In this document: in pieces, positions 18,843 to 29,106 of the stretch | How the letters are laid out: each line of letters starts with the position of its first letter | Position numbering within the stretch: the first letter of the stretch is position 1 | Assembly: GCF_001574435.1 (NCBI RefSeq) | Contig: NZ_LOCN01000009.1 | Coordinates: 20,147-84,146, forward strand | Source: Moritella sp. JT01 | GTDB lineage: Bacteria; Pseudomonadota; Gammaproteobacteria; Enterobacterales; Moritellaceae | Length of the DNA: 64,000 nt | Direction: 5' to 3' | The notes under the pieces: generated by a model | What the model was told of the DNA's origin: nothing | Databases searched by the model: none | The model's input: only the letters and a program-made list of their open reading frames with translations | Position numbers and translations under genes: made by a program

Positions 18843-19750
18843 TGATGGAATTAGATGCAAATGCAGCGCTGACAGAAACAGAACTGGCAGAAGATGTAGC
18901 AGTAGATAATAACGATATTGATAGTGAACAGCTTGAAGAATATGACGATGAGCTCGCAGAAGAAGTGCTTATGATTGATAACGTCATGCTCGCAACACTA
19001 TCAGCCATCGAGGAAATAACGGAGAAACCGTTACTCGAGCAGGCGATTGTTGAATTGGATGAGCTCATTGAACTTATCGAAGTGGATATGCAAGGCTTTA
19101 CCTGTGATGTTGAGAAACGTGATCAACTCTTGTATTTGTTTTATCAACAACTTGGTTTTTCCGGTGATTGGCGTAAGTGGCTCGAACTCGACAGTGTCTT
19201 ATTGCACAAAGTGATTAGTAGTCGTAACGGCGTTCCCCTTTCGCTCGGTACGGTATTCATGTACTTTGCAGAGCATTTTGAAGTGGATGTGACCGGGATC
19301 TTATTCCCTGGTCAATTTGTGTTACGTTTCGGTTGTGAACAAGACGGGATGTATGTTGATCCCGCGGATGGACAAGTACTGAGTCGTCATAAACTGCAGG
19401 TACTCTTACGTGGTATCGAAGGTAATCATGCTTTATTATCGGATGATGATCTATTAGAAGCCACGAATGAAATGCATTATTTACGGTTATTACAGGTATT
19501 AAAAGCAGCGTTAATTCGAGATGAGCATTTTTCATATGCACTACGCAGTATTGATCTCATTTTAGAGTTAGAACCAGATGAACCTTATGAGATTAGAGAC
19601 CGCGGATTTTTGTTACAACAACTAGATTGTAAAAAATTAGCCAGTGAAGATTTTGCCTATTTTATTGAACAATGCCCAGACGATCCAATCACGCGGGTGT
19701 TAAAAGCACAGATCGAAGAACTTGCTGCCGCAGATGATACGATTCATTAA
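18842..19750 (+). CDS. SirB1-family protein with acidic N-terminal extension (YchA-like)
   Basis: 302 residues from GTG 18842 (ATG 18845 is also possible). The core (about 90-300) is a transglutaminase-like SirB1 domain (SRNGVPLSLGTVFMYFAEHF, LFPGQFVLRFG) followed by TPR-like helices. The first 60 residues are strikingly acidic (Asp/Glu-rich, almost no Lys/Arg) and are longer than in enterobacterial YchA. The function is unknown. It overlaps the SirB2 stop by one base and precedes kdsA by 39 bases. Confidence 0.82.
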   Translation: MMELDANAALTETELAEDVAVDNNDIDSEQLEEYDDELAEEVLMIDNVMLATLSAIEEITEKPLLEQAIVELDELIELIEVDMQGFTCDVEKRDQLLYLFYQQLGFSGDWRKWLELDSVLLHKVISSRNGVPLSLGTVFMYFAEHFEVDVTGILFPGQFVLRFGCEQDGMYVDPADGQVLSRHKLQVLLRGIEGNHALLSDDDLLEATNEMHYLRLLQVLKAALIRDEHFSYALRSIDLILELEPDEPYEIRDRGFLLQQLDCKKLASEDFAYFIEQCPDDPITRVLKAQIEELAAADDTIH

Positions 19751-19765
19751 AATTAACTGATTTAA

Positions 19766-20644
<879 letters not shown>

Positions 20645-20652
20645 TTTCAGGC

Positions 20653-20688
20653 ATAAAAAAAGCGCTGTAATCATACAGCGCTAAAAAA
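20653..20688 (-). terminator. Hairpin with T-tract in the minus orientation after kdsA
   Basis: Stem AGCGCTGTA (20661-20669) and TACAGCGCT (20674-20682) with a 4-base loop. A-runs lie on both sides in the plus orientation, so the U-tract needed for termination exists only for minus-strand transcription. No minus-strand gene lies immediately to the right, so it may block antisense transcription into kdsA; the hairpin may also protect the kdsA 3' end. Confidence 0.6.
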
Positions 20689-20962
20689 CCTTTGACGAAT
20701 AATACAAATGTATTAAGCATATTATCAAGGGTTTGAAATAAGTAATTTCTACTTAAAGGCCTAAACCAACAAGTTTAAGCAAACAAACACAACATTACAT
20801 AACAAAGACTAACTTATATAAATAAGACTAATTAACGAAAATTAGTATAAATAAGTATTATGTCCTATATACATACGTGCACTATAGTTATTTTCTAGCA
20901 TTCTTACAATTGACAAATTATAATGTTTCGCATTAGTTTTTCTTATCTAACTGGACGCCACT
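20689..20962. other. Gene-free gap between kdsA and gcvA
   Basis: Together with the hairpin before it this makes about 318 bases without a gene. The sequence is A/T-rich. I see no strong operator palindrome; it probably holds the gcvA promoter. Confidence 0.4.
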
Positions 20963-21871
20963 ATGTCACGCAGACTTCCGCCATTAAATTCGCTACGTGT
21001 TTTCGAAGCCGCAGCTCGACATTCTAGCTTTACCCGTGCCTCTGAAGAGCTTTATGTGACGCAAGCGGCTGTAAGTCATCAAATTAAAGCACTGGAAGAG
21101 TATTTAGGCATTAAACTGTTTCGTCGCCAAAATCGTGCGTTGTTTTTAACGGAAGAAGGACAGAGTTATTTTTTGGACATTAAAGATACTTTCACCTCAT
21201 TAATTGATGCGACAGAACGTTTATTAGCCAGAGGTGCAAAAGGCTCATTGACGGTTAGTTTACAGCCTAGTTTTGCGATCCAATGGTTAGTTCCGCGTTT
21301 ATCTTTGTTTTCAGAACTCTACCCTGATATTGATGTCCGCATTAAAGCGGTTGATATGGATGATGGCTCACTGACTGATGATGTCGATGTGGCAATTTAT
21401 TATGGTCGAGGAAAATGGAAAGATTTATATGCGCAGAAATTACATACCGAGTATTTAGTGCCGGTGTGCTCACCACGATTACTCAATGGTGTTAAACCAC
21501 TTAAAACGCCGGATGATTTAAAACTGCACACGTTATTGCATGATACGTCTCGTCGTGATTGGACTGCTTGGTTTAAGCAAGGCAATATTATCGGTGTTAA
21601 TGTTAATCAAGGGCCTATTTTTAGCCATACGTCGATGGTATTACAAGCGGCAATACATGGTCAAGGTGTGGCGTTAGGACACAGTGTATTAGCCCAGCCC
21701 GAAATTGATGCGGGTCGTCTTGTGCGTCCTTTTACTGATGTCTTAGTGAGTAAAAACGCGTATTACGTGGTTTGTCGTGAAGAGCAAGATGAACTCGGTA
21801 AAATTGTGGCATTTCGTGATTGGATGTTGTCTTTAGTTGAGGAAGAACAAGAAGACTTTGTGGAGAATTAA
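20963..21871 (+). CDS. gcvA: Glycine cleavage system transcriptional regulator GcvA
   Basis: 302 residues, LysR family. The N-terminal SRRLPPLNSLRVFEAAARHSSF and helix-turn-helix TQAAVSHQIKALEEYLGIKLF are characteristic of GcvA, which activates gcvTHP with glycine and represses it with purines. Its neighbour rlmM is also its neighbour in E. coli, which supports the specific name. The gcv genes themselves are not in this window. Confidence 0.85.
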   Translation: MSRRLPPLNSLRVFEAAARHSSFTRASEELYVTQAAVSHQIKALEEYLGIKLFRRQNRALFLTEEGQSYFLDIKDTFTSLIDATERLLARGAKGSLTVSLQPSFAIQWLVPRLSLFSELYPDIDVRIKAVDMDDGSLTDDVDVAIYYGRGKWKDLYAQKLHTEYLVPVCSPRLLNGVKPLKTPDDLKLHTLLHDTSRRDWTAWFKQGNIIGVNVNQGPIFSHTSMVLQAAIHGQGVALGHSVLAQPEIDAGRLVRPFTDVLVSKNAYYVVCREEQDELGKIVAFRDWMLSLVEEEQEDFVEN

Positions 21872-21886
21872 TTCATCACGAAGTCA

Positions 21887-21920
21887 CTAAACCCTTGGTG
21901 TTATATCGCCAAGGGTTTAG
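21887..21920. repeat. Inverted repeat downstream of gcvA
   Basis: CTAAACCCTTGG (21887-21898) and CCAAGGGTTTAG (21909-21920) form a perfect 12-bp stem with a 10-base loop. There is no T-run, so it is a weak terminator at best. A second pair, CAAACCAGT (21940-21948) and ACTGGTTTG (21970-21978), follows. Confidence 0.6.
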
Positions 21921-22070
21921 ACTGTGCGGCTTTTGTATGCAAACCAGTTCAAGATACCGCGTATTCTGCACTGGTTTGTGTATATTTTATGAATTTTTAA
22001 TCTTAGTATTGTATCTATACTGAGTGTATATCGTCAGCCATGTTGATGACGAAAATGAGGTTATTAGAAA

Positions 22071-23207
22071 ATGAATGGTATTTTATTATATTGCCGCCCT
22101 GGTTATGAAAAAGAATGTGCCGCTGAAATTCAAGCACGAGCGACAGCCATGGAGGCGTATGGTTTTGCTAAAGTAACGCTGAATTCGGGTTATGTTGTGT
22201 TTGAGTGTCACTCTGCTGCAGATGTGGATACAATAGCGAAAAAATTACCACTTTCATCATTGATCTTTGCACGTCAAATGATCGCATTACACGCACGTGT
22301 TGATGATATGCCACTTTACGACCGTGTAAACCCTGTGGTTGCTGCCTGTGACGGTATCGAAGCAATGGGGGAGCTACGTGTTGAAATGCCTGATACTAAC
22401 GAAGGTAAAGAACTCTCTAAATTCTGCCGTAAGTATACTGTGCCACTTCGCCAATCGTTACGTAAAGGCGATCACTTATTACCAAAAGAAAATAAAAACC
22501 GTCCAGTACTGCACGTATTTTTCATTACGAATACCAGTGTTTATATTGGTTATTCATATAGCTTTAATAACTCGCCATTACCTATGGGTATTATGCGTCT
22601 TAAGTTCCCTTCGAAAGCACCAAGTCGCTCGACATTGAAACTAGAAGAAGCATTCCATACATTCATTCCAGCTGATCAGTGGGATAAACGTATCGGTGGA
22701 GCAATGCGTGCGGTTGACTTAGGTGCTTGTCCTGGTGGTTGGACGTATCAGTTAGTACAACGAAGCATGTTTGTTGTTGCTATTGATAACGGTGCAATGG
22801 CGGATAGCCTAATGGAAAGCGGTCAAGTTAAGCACTTCGAAGAAGACGGCTTTAAATATGAGCCTGCTAAAACGACGATTGCGTGGACCAACCGTAAATT
22901 AAACGGTAATAAGATCAAGGTTCCTGAGAACCCACCAGTTGATATGCTGGTATGTGACATGATTGAGAAACCAGAGCGTGTTGCGCGTCTAATGTGTAAA
23001 TGGTTATTAAATGCATGGTGTAAAGAAGCAATCTTTAACCTTAAACTGCCATTAAAACGCCGTTACCATACATTAGAAGATTGTTTAGCTATCTTAGATA
23101 AGCAACTTGACGATCGTTTTGTTATTCAAGCGAAGCACCTTTATCATGATCGTGATGAAGTGACTGTGCATGTTGCTTGGGCACACTTCATTCCTGACGA
23201 TAAATAG
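22071..23207 (+). CDS. rlmM: 23S rRNA C2498 ribose 2'-O-methyltransferase RlmM
   Basis: 378 residues. It methylates the ribose of C2498 in 23S rRNA. An N-terminal THUMP-like region (NGILLYCRPGYEKECAAEI) is followed by a Rossmann methyltransferase domain with the SAM motif AVDLGACPGGWTYQLVQR (about residue 220) and the catalytic K-D-K-E-type residues in VCDMIEKP and FNLKLPLKRRYH. SD GAGG is close to the ATG. Confidence 0.95.
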   Translation: MNGILLYCRPGYEKECAAEIQARATAMEAYGFAKVTLNSGYVVFECHSAADVDTIAKKLPLSSLIFARQMIALHARVDDMPLYDRVNPVVAACDGIEAMGELRVEMPDTNEGKELSKFCRKYTVPLRQSLRKGDHLLPKENKNRPVLHVFFITNTSVYIGYSYSFNNSPLPMGIMRLKFPSKAPSRSTLKLEEAFHTFIPADQWDKRIGGAMRAVDLGACPGGWTYQLVQRSMFVVAIDNGAMADSLMESGQVKHFEEDGFKYEPAKTTIAWTNRKLNGNKIKVPENPPVDMLVCDMIEKPERVARLMCKWLLNAWCKEAIFNLKLPLKRRYHTLEDCLAILDKQLDDRFVIQAKHLYHDRDEVTVHVAWAHFIPDDK

Positions 23208-23268
23208 TATAGAGTAATAAAATAAGACCGAGGGGGGATACGTCCAGTGTTTCCTCTTATATTCCAAG

Positions 23269-23309
23269 CCATTAAATACCATATCTGAGGTTTATTTAAT
23301 GGTTTTTTT
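23269..23309 (+). terminator. Intrinsic terminator of rlmM
   Basis: CCATTAAATA (23269-23278) pairs with TATTTAATGG (23293-23302), followed by seven T. It overlaps the stop codon of the convergent minus-strand gene. Confidence 0.8.
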
Positions 23310-23808
23310 ATTTAAAACGATAACGAAAATATAATTTTGGATCGTTGCCACGTACTTTAATCCCAATGATAGCCCCCTCGATATTCATATTATAATACGC
23401 CTCGTGCTGTAGGATTCCGTCTGATTTAACTTTTGTTTTGATGGTGATACGTTCGTAATTAAATAATAAATAAGGACTGCGCTTTAAGCTGTAATGCAAG
23501 TTTAAGCTTAGCTTTCCGATATCTTTGAGTCTGGGGATAAAGAGGCGAGTAATATCTGGATCTATCCACATATTAAGCAGTTGTAGTTGCGCGGTATCTT
23601 TACGCTTATGTTTGCTTTTTTTGATAACAAACAGCGACTGTTTAAACTCAAATGTTGGGCTAATGGCTGCTGGTGCCATTAATTCGGTTTGACTATAGCG
23701 GCTAGAAAAGTGCGGCTCTGATATATAGGACCTTAACTGATTTTCTGTCGCTAGAGTGATCCCGCTGAATAAACTTATTGAGAATATGATCAAAAGATTA
23801 TATACCAT
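23308..23808 (-). CDS. Predicted secreted protein of unknown function
   Basis: 166 residues with a clear signal peptide (hydrophobic stretch about 3-19, cleavage near LATEN). The mature part is basic, rich in Lys/Arg and alternating hydrophobic residues (LSLNLHYSLKRSPYLLFNY, LYFRYRFK), suggesting beta structure. No domain is recognised. It is a lone minus-strand gene, convergent with rlmM, sharing its 3' end with the rlmM terminator. It may be lineage-restricted. Confidence 0.65.
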   Translation of the reverse strand: MVYNLLIIFSISLFSGITLATENQLRSYISEPHFSSRYSQTELMAPAAISPTFEFKQSLFVIKKSKHKRKDTAQLQLLNMWIDPDITRLFIPRLKDIGKLSLNLHYSLKRSPYLLFNYERITIKTKVKSDGILQHEAYYNMNIEGAIIGIKVRGNDPKLYFRYRFK

Positions 23809-24000
23809 ATATCACCATAGCTGCTGATGAAATCTTAACTATAGCTTGGTATCGGCAAATTACTAGCGGTGGCTTAATTACTATCTGAAGCGTGTATAAA
23901 GCGGCATATGAGGGGGGAAAGAAGTTATCAGCCGCCTAACATCAGTGATGCTAAGCAACTGAATCAATTAATGAGTTTGAGTATAGTTAATTAATTGTGT

Positions 24001-25008
24001 TTATAAACGCTCTAAAATTGCTTGAGTAAAGTCTGTCGTACCATGTGTACCACCAAGATCATGCGTTGTTCTATCACCAGACTCAATGACATCGCGTACT
24101 GCGTTACGAATATTATCTGCTTCTGTTTTCATTTCTAGGTGTTCTAGCATCTGGATAGAGGCAAGGATCACGGATGTCGGATTTGCTAGGTTTTTACCTG
24201 CAATGTCAGGTGCACTGCCGTGAACAGCTTCAAAAATCGCGATGTCTTCACCGATGTTTGCGCCTGGAGCCATACCAAGACCACCAACGAGACCCGCACA
24301 TAAGTCAGATAAAATATCACCAAATAAGTTCGTGGTCACGATCACATCGAAACGTTCAGGGTACATAACCAGATTCATGCACGCCGCATCAACGATCATT
24401 TCTTCTGATTCAATTTCAGGGTAACGTTTTGCCACTTCACGTGCAACTTCTAGGAATAGACCTGATGTTGTTTTCAGGATATTAGCTTTATGAATAGCTG
24501 TTACTTTTTTACGATTTTCTGATTTTGCTAATTCATATGCGGCCACACAAATACGTTCTGCACCGGCACGTGTGATGATACTTTTTGCTTCTGCTTCGCT
24601 ACCATCAGCCGCAATAATTTGGCCTGCGCCAGAGTACATACCTTCTGTATTTTCACGTACAGTAATAATATCGATATTTTCGTAGCGGCTACGTGTACCT
24701 TTAAAAGAGACGACTGGGCGTAAGTTAGCGTATAAATTAAAATGCTTACGCAATGATACATTGATTGACGTGAAGCCTGCGCCAACAGGTGTTGTTAACG
24801 GGCCTTTTAATGCTACTTTGTTCTTTTCAATTAAATCTAATGTTGCTTTTGGCAGCAGTTCACCTGAATTTTGTAGGGCTACAAGACCAGCATCAGCAAA
24901 GTCATACGCGAAATTACAGCCAGCTTTATCTAAAATTTGAATTGCAGACTCAATAATATCCGGACCAATGCCATCACCCGGGATCACTGTAATTCTTCTT
25001 TGTGTCAT
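24001..25008 (-). CDS. NAD-type isocitrate dehydrogenase
   Basis: 335 residues of the isocitrate/isopropylmalate dehydrogenase family, short form. It has GDGIGPDI at the start, SINVSLRKHFNLYANLRP (substrate Ser and the three Arg residues), VRENTEGMYSG and the C-terminal FEAVHGSAPDIAGK. The length and the NVSLRKHFNLYANLRP signature fit NAD-dependent IDH and not the 416-residue NADP enzyme of E. coli; LeuB or tartrate dehydrogenase are less likely. SD AAGGA precedes ATG. It interrupts the otherwise conserved rlmM-xni neighbourhood. Confidence 0.85.
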   Translation of the reverse strand: MTQRRITVIPGDGIGPDIIESAIQILDKAGCNFAYDFADAGLVALQNSGELLPKATLDLIEKNKVALKGPLTTPVGAGFTSINVSLRKHFNLYANLRPVVSFKGTRSRYENIDIITVRENTEGMYSGAGQIIAADGSEAEAKSIITRAGAERICVAAYELAKSENRKKVTAIHKANILKTTSGLFLEVAREVAKRYPEIESEEMIVDAACMNLVMYPERFDVIVTTNLFGDILSDLCAGLVGGLGMAPGANIGEDIAIFEAVHGSAPDIAGKNLANPTSVILASIQMLEHLEMKTEADNIRNAVRDVIESGDRTTHDLGGTHGTTDFTQAILERL

Positions 25009-25188
25009 ACATATTCCTTATTTAATTAGCGTACTTTCAAATGAAAATGTTTTGTTGCCGTATGGTAACAAAGTATTACTTGATTGTTAATGTAGTTACT
25101 GCTGTTATTTTAGTAAATAAAGCGTTTAACTTTGTAGGTATGCCATTTGTTAGACGTAGATATAGAGTTTCAATTTTTTTGTACTATT

Positions 25189-25228
25189 AACGCTTAGTGT
25201 GAATACTCGACTTGTTACCCTAAGCGTT
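25189..25228. repeat. Inverted repeat downstream of xni
   Basis: AACGCTTAG (25189-25197) and CTAAGCGTT (25220-25228), a perfect 9-bp stem with a 22-base loop and TATTTTT following in the plus orientation. On the minus strand, the direction of xni, no T-run follows the stem, so its function is unclear. Confidence 0.5.
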
Positions 25229-25238
25229 ATTTTTATGA

Positions 25239-26018
25239 TTAAGGCTGATACCGTAAATCTTTTAAATTAAAGCCTAATGGAATATCAATTTTTAGTTGTG
25301 CGAGTTGTTGGGTGATATAAGCCATTTCTTTATGCGTATCAAGTTTTTCGCGAAGCTTGGGTTTTAACTCTTCACTCGCATAAATCGCGTCTAAAGTCGT
25401 ATGCTGTGTTAATAGCTGAGTGGCTGTTTTAGGTCCAATTCCTGCAACGCCAGCGAGATGACTACCACTGATCCCTGTCAAGGCCCAGTAGTCGACAAGT
25501 TGCTGTGGTTGTACACCGAATTTATCGTTAATAAAATTTTGGTCTAACCAGCGTTTGTTAAAATAATCACGAATTTGAATGTAAGGATTTAACAGTTGGC
25601 AGTAACCCTTATCTGTCGAAATAATGGTGACTTGTTGCTGTTGCGCCGACATCTTGATGGCGAGCGTTGCAATCAGGTCATCCGCTTCATCTTGTTCTGT
25701 TAATAACGAGTCTACGTTCAAATCCCACAGGTCATCTTGGATTAAATTGAGTGCTTGTTGCAAGCTTTCTGGCATCGGTTTACGATTTGCTTTGTAATCA
25801 GGGTAGATTTCATGGCGCCAGCCAGTTTGCTCTGCATCAAATACGGCGACGACATGAGTCGGAGCCGTGATCGCTAATAATTTTCGAACTGCTTGCTTAA
25901 TGGTTTCGCGCGTTGCGCTTATTTGCGCAACCGGATCATTACTTTGATTTAGTTGTACTGCATGAACTCGACGGATCAGGTTTAACGCATCGATAATTAA
26001 TAAGTGATTTTGGGCCAT
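25239..26018 (-). CDS. xni: Flap endonuclease Xni (exonuclease IX)
   Basis: 259 residues. It belongs to the 5'-3' exonuclease family homologous to the N-terminal domain of DNA polymerase I. It has LLIIDALNLIRRVHA at the start, VVAVFDAEQTGWRHEIYPDY, the acidic DEADDLIAT site, and the helix-hairpin-helix GVAGIGPKTATQLL. As in E. coli Xni, not all metal-site Asp residues of Pol I are obvious. It lies 17 bases after ppnN on the same strand, so it is probably cotranscribed. Confidence 0.92.
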   Translation of the reverse strand: MAQNHLLIIDALNLIRRVHAVQLNQSNDPVAQISATRETIKQAVRKLLAITAPTHVVAVFDAEQTGWRHEIYPDYKANRKPMPESLQQALNLIQDDLWDLNVDSLLTEQDEADDLIATLAIKMSAQQQQVTIISTDKGYCQLLNPYIQIRDYFNKRWLDQNFINDKFGVQPQQLVDYWALTGISGSHLAGVAGIGPKTATQLLTQHTTLDAIYASEELKPKLREKLDTHKEMAYITQQLAQLKIDIPLGFNLKDLRYQP

Positions 26019-26035
26019 ATCCGTGTTTCATCAAG

Positions 26036-27397
26036 TTAATTGGGCTTTATTATTTCATAGCAAGGTTCATACTTACTACCTGGAAGTTTCATTCTATTCT
26101 GTTTTATGAAATTTTTTAATAAATTGTCCATTAATTGCATTAATTTTGGGTCACCGTGCAATTTAAATGGGCCATTTTTTTCAATTGACTTGATTCCTGA
26201 GTCTTTAACATTACCCGCGACGATACCGGAAAAGGCTTTCCGCAGGTTCATTGCTAATACTTCAGGGGCTTGATCAAGGTTGAGGTTTAATGCCGCCATA
26301 TGCTGGTGGCTTGGAATAAAGGGCAGTTGAAAATCTAATTCTATTTTTAAGCTCCAGTTATACGAATAAGCATCACCAATGGCACGGCGATATTCATAGG
26401 TTTTATGCATGGCTTGTTTCATTATTTGTGCTGCACTTGCGGCATCATCAATAATAATTTGATAGTATTTTTGCGCTTCAAAACCAAGGGTTTCACCGAT
26501 AAATTCATCAATGGTGGTAAAGTAATCTTCGCTTTCTTTAGGCCCGGTAAGTACAATCGGCAACGGCTGTCGTTTATTTTCTGGGTGCATCATGATACCC
26601 AGTAAATATAACAGTTCTTCGGCGGTTCCAGCACCTCCGGGGAAAATAATAATACCGTGAGACAGGCGTACAAAGGCTTCTAAACGTTTTTCGATGTCCG
26701 GCAGAATAACGAGCTCATTAACAATGGGGTTGGGTGGTTCGGCTGCTATAATACTGGGTTCGGTTAAACCAAGATAGCGGCGTTGTTTCACGCGCTGTTT
26801 CGCATGCCCGACTGTCGCCCCTTTCATTGGACCTTCCATTGCGCCTGGTCCGCAACCAGTGCAAATGTTTATCTCGCGCAAGCCTAATTCATGACCAACC
26901 GCTTTCGCATATTCATATTCAGGAGAACGTATTGAGTGGCCTCCCCAGCAAACGACCATGTTAGGATCGGAGTCTGATTTGATCACGCGCGCATTTCGTA
27001 AAATGGAGAATACTTGGTTGGTTAAAAATGAAGATAACTCTTTTTTGGGGACGGGCTCTTGTTCTATATAACTATTAACATAAAGAATATCGCGTAATAC
27101 TGAAAATAGATGTTCTTGAATACCTCGAATAATTTCACCATCGACAAACGCTTGTTCTGGGGCGTTATGCAGTTCGAGCTTTACACCGCGTTCACGTTGT
27201 ACAACACTGATATCAAAGCTGCTGAATGCTTTTAAAATTTCACTACTGGAATCAGTACGAGAACCTGAGTTTAATACGGCCAGTGAGCAATTTCGGAATA
27301 ATAAATATAAATCACTGGTGGCCGTTTGTTGTAGTCGGTCGACTTCAAGCTGTGAAAGCAAATCCATACTGCCAACGGGTTTGATGTGCGTGATCAT
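26036..27397 (-). CDS. ppnN: Nucleotide 5'-monophosphate nucleosidase PpnN
   Basis: 453 residues. PpnN (YgdH) hydrolyses purine and pyrimidine nucleoside monophosphates to base plus ribose 5-phosphate and is activated by (p)ppGpp in E. coli. The LOG-family catalytic motifs are [14 protein letters not shown] and [17 protein letters not shown], flanked by the N- and C-terminal domains particular to PpnN. The full length matches the family. It sits in the conserved queF-ppnN-xni neighbourhood. Confidence 0.93.
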   Translation of the reverse strand: MITHIKPVGSMDLLSQLEVDRLQQTATSDLYLLFRNCSLAVLNSGSRTDSSSEILKAFSSFDISVVQRERGVKLELHNAPEQAFVDGEIIRGIQEHLFSVLRDILYVNSYIEQEPVPKKELSSFLTNQVFSILRNARVIKSDSDPNMVVCWGGHSIRSPEYEYAKAVGHELGLREINICTGCGPGAMEGPMKGATVGHAKQRVKQRRYLGLTEPSIIAAEPPNPIVNELVILPDIEKRLEAFVRLSHGIIIFPGGAGTAEELLYLLGIMMHPENKRQPLPIVLTGPKESEDYFTTIDEFIGETLGFEAQKYYQIIIDDAASAAQIMKQAMHKTYEYRRAIGDAYSYNWSLKIELDFQLPFIPSHQHMAALNLNLDQAPEVLAMNLRKAFSGIVAGNVKDSGIKSIEKNGPFKLHGDPKLMQLMDNLLKNFIKQNRMKLPGSKYEPCYEIIKPN

Positions 27398-27495
27398 AAG
27401 CTAAACTCCATGTCAGATAAGCTGGCATTAAGCACGTATAACTGGTTGATAAAAAATGAATATGGACGTACTTATGACTGCTGGTCTCATTAAGT

Positions 27496-29016
27496 TTAGT
27501 TGCTAATGATAACTTTATCTCGTCCGGAGCTTTTTGCTTGATACAAGGCTTTATCCGCTCGCTCGAAAGGTTCAACGGTTTCTTTATCTTCTGGTGCGAA
27601 TTGAGTTGCACCAATTGAAATTGTTATTGAAATCTGTTCGCCTTTAAATTTGAACGGTATACTTTTAATTGTCTTGCGCAGCTTGTCTAAAATTACTTGA
27701 ATTTCATTTAGTTCTAAATCAGCAAGTAATACGACAAATTCTTCACCACCAAAACGGGCGATAAAATCTTTGCTCTTAATCGATTTTTGTAAGGCCCTTG
27801 CGACTATTTTAAGGGCTTTGTCCCCCGCAATATGACCAAAGGTGTCATTGATATTCTTAAAGTGATCAATGTCGATAATCGCGATTGTGGTATTGGTTTG
27901 ATAACGCTGCCAACGTTTAAACTCAAGTTTAAAGCGTTCGTCTAATGCGGTGCGATTATATACTTGCGTTAAAGAGTCAAGGTACAGCTTATGCTGTTGT
28001 GCTTCTAGGCGTTGTGTATGCAGTAATGTTTCTTTTTTGAGTTGTTCAAGTTGAGCCTGAACTGCTTTTATTTGTTGTTCTAATCGGATTTTTTCTTGTA
28101 GTAATTGTTCTTGTTGTTGGATACTACTCGAGATGATCTCAAGCCCTTGTTGCACGTGTAACTTCGTTTCTTCTAAGTTTTCACAGGTACTGATATCTAA
28201 GTCTAAAATATCAATGCGCTCTTTTAGGTTTTCCAACAAACTTATCTGTTTTTTATTTATTTTACTACTATCAACTAATGAGTTATCAAATTTATAGGCG
28301 ATATTATTGAGTTCTTCGACAATCGCATGTAAAAACGTCTTCGATGCTAAGCGTTCTTCACGTGCCCCTTCGATAATATTGTTGATGATCTGCAAACAGA
28401 TATCAACGAGTTCATGGCTTTCGACACCTTGCAATAAACGTTGACGAATTTTTTGAAGATTTGAGCCAAATCCACCGGCAAAATCAAGTTCATTGATTAA
28501 GCGTTGCAAATCGTCACATATTTTTTTGTGCACGGTAGCCGTCACACCGCTATTACTACCGCGATACAGTTGTAAATTTTTGACTGCACTGTGGTAAATA
28601 CAGAAGAGTGATTGCACTTTCGTTTGCAATTCAGCTACTGCGGTAGCTTTGGGCTCCGCTAAGAGTAATTGCAACTCGGCGGTGAGTTTAGGATCGTCCT
28701 GTAATAAATGAATTAATGATTTAGTGGCTTGAATTGTAGCGCTATCACCAATTTTTAAGGTATCGGATAAGATATGTGGTTGTAGCATCACTTGACGCTC
28801 AACCTGTTTGATTTGAGTGATAAGATCATTGTCAGACGCACTGCGTTCAAGAATTGCTTTTAGCTTACTTACTTCAATGTTTAGCTCGGTATCGATACCT
28901 CGCGTGGCACCCAGTAAACGATTAATAAATGCTAATAACATGGCAGTGTTAATTTTTGTGTACCCGCTGGCATCACTTTGCTGTGTTGCTGAGTGCGAAT
29001 CTTGTGATGTCTGCAT
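27496..29016 (-). CDS. Diguanylate cyclase with helical sensor region (GGEEF)
   Basis: 506 residues, no membrane helix. Residues 1-330 are helical and end in a Gln/Glu-rich coiled coil (about 285-340). The GGDEF domain (about 345-505) has the catalytic signature RFGGEEF (GGEEF at 423-427), DIDHFKNINDTFGH and ADKALYQAKSSGRD, so it should make cyclic di-GMP. The product-inhibition site RxxD is not intact: KSKD occupies the place. The next gene upstream is a TPR protein with a degenerate GGDEF-like domain, so the two may act together. Confidence 0.88.
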   Translation of the reverse strand: MQTSQDSHSATQQSDASGYTKINTAMLLAFINRLLGATRGIDTELNIEVSKLKAILERSASDNDLITQIKQVERQVMLQPHILSDTLKIGDSATIQATKSLIHLLQDDPKLTAELQLLLAEPKATAVAELQTKVQSLFCIYHSAVKNLQLYRGSNSGVTATVHKKICDDLQRLINELDFAGGFGSNLQKIRQRLLQGVESHELVDICLQIINNIIEGAREERLASKTFLHAIVEELNNIAYKFDNSLVDSSKINKKQISLLENLKERIDILDLDISTCENLEETKLHVQQGLEIISSSIQQQEQLLQEKIRLEQQIKAVQAQLEQLKKETLLHTQRLEAQQHKLYLDSLTQVYNRTALDERFKLEFKRWQRYQTNTTIAIIDIDHFKNINDTFGHIAGDKALKIVARALQKSIKSKDFIARFGGEEFVVLLADLELNEIQVILDKLRKTIKSIPFKFKGEQISITISIGATQFAPEDKETVEPFERADKALYQAKSSGRDKVIISN

Positions 29017-29106
29017 GAATACTTTTCACATAAGTTAAATCAAAGATGAAGATTAGCTTACCACTATATATACATCTATAAAATAGTTTGGTGTTAAAAT
29101 GTAAGC

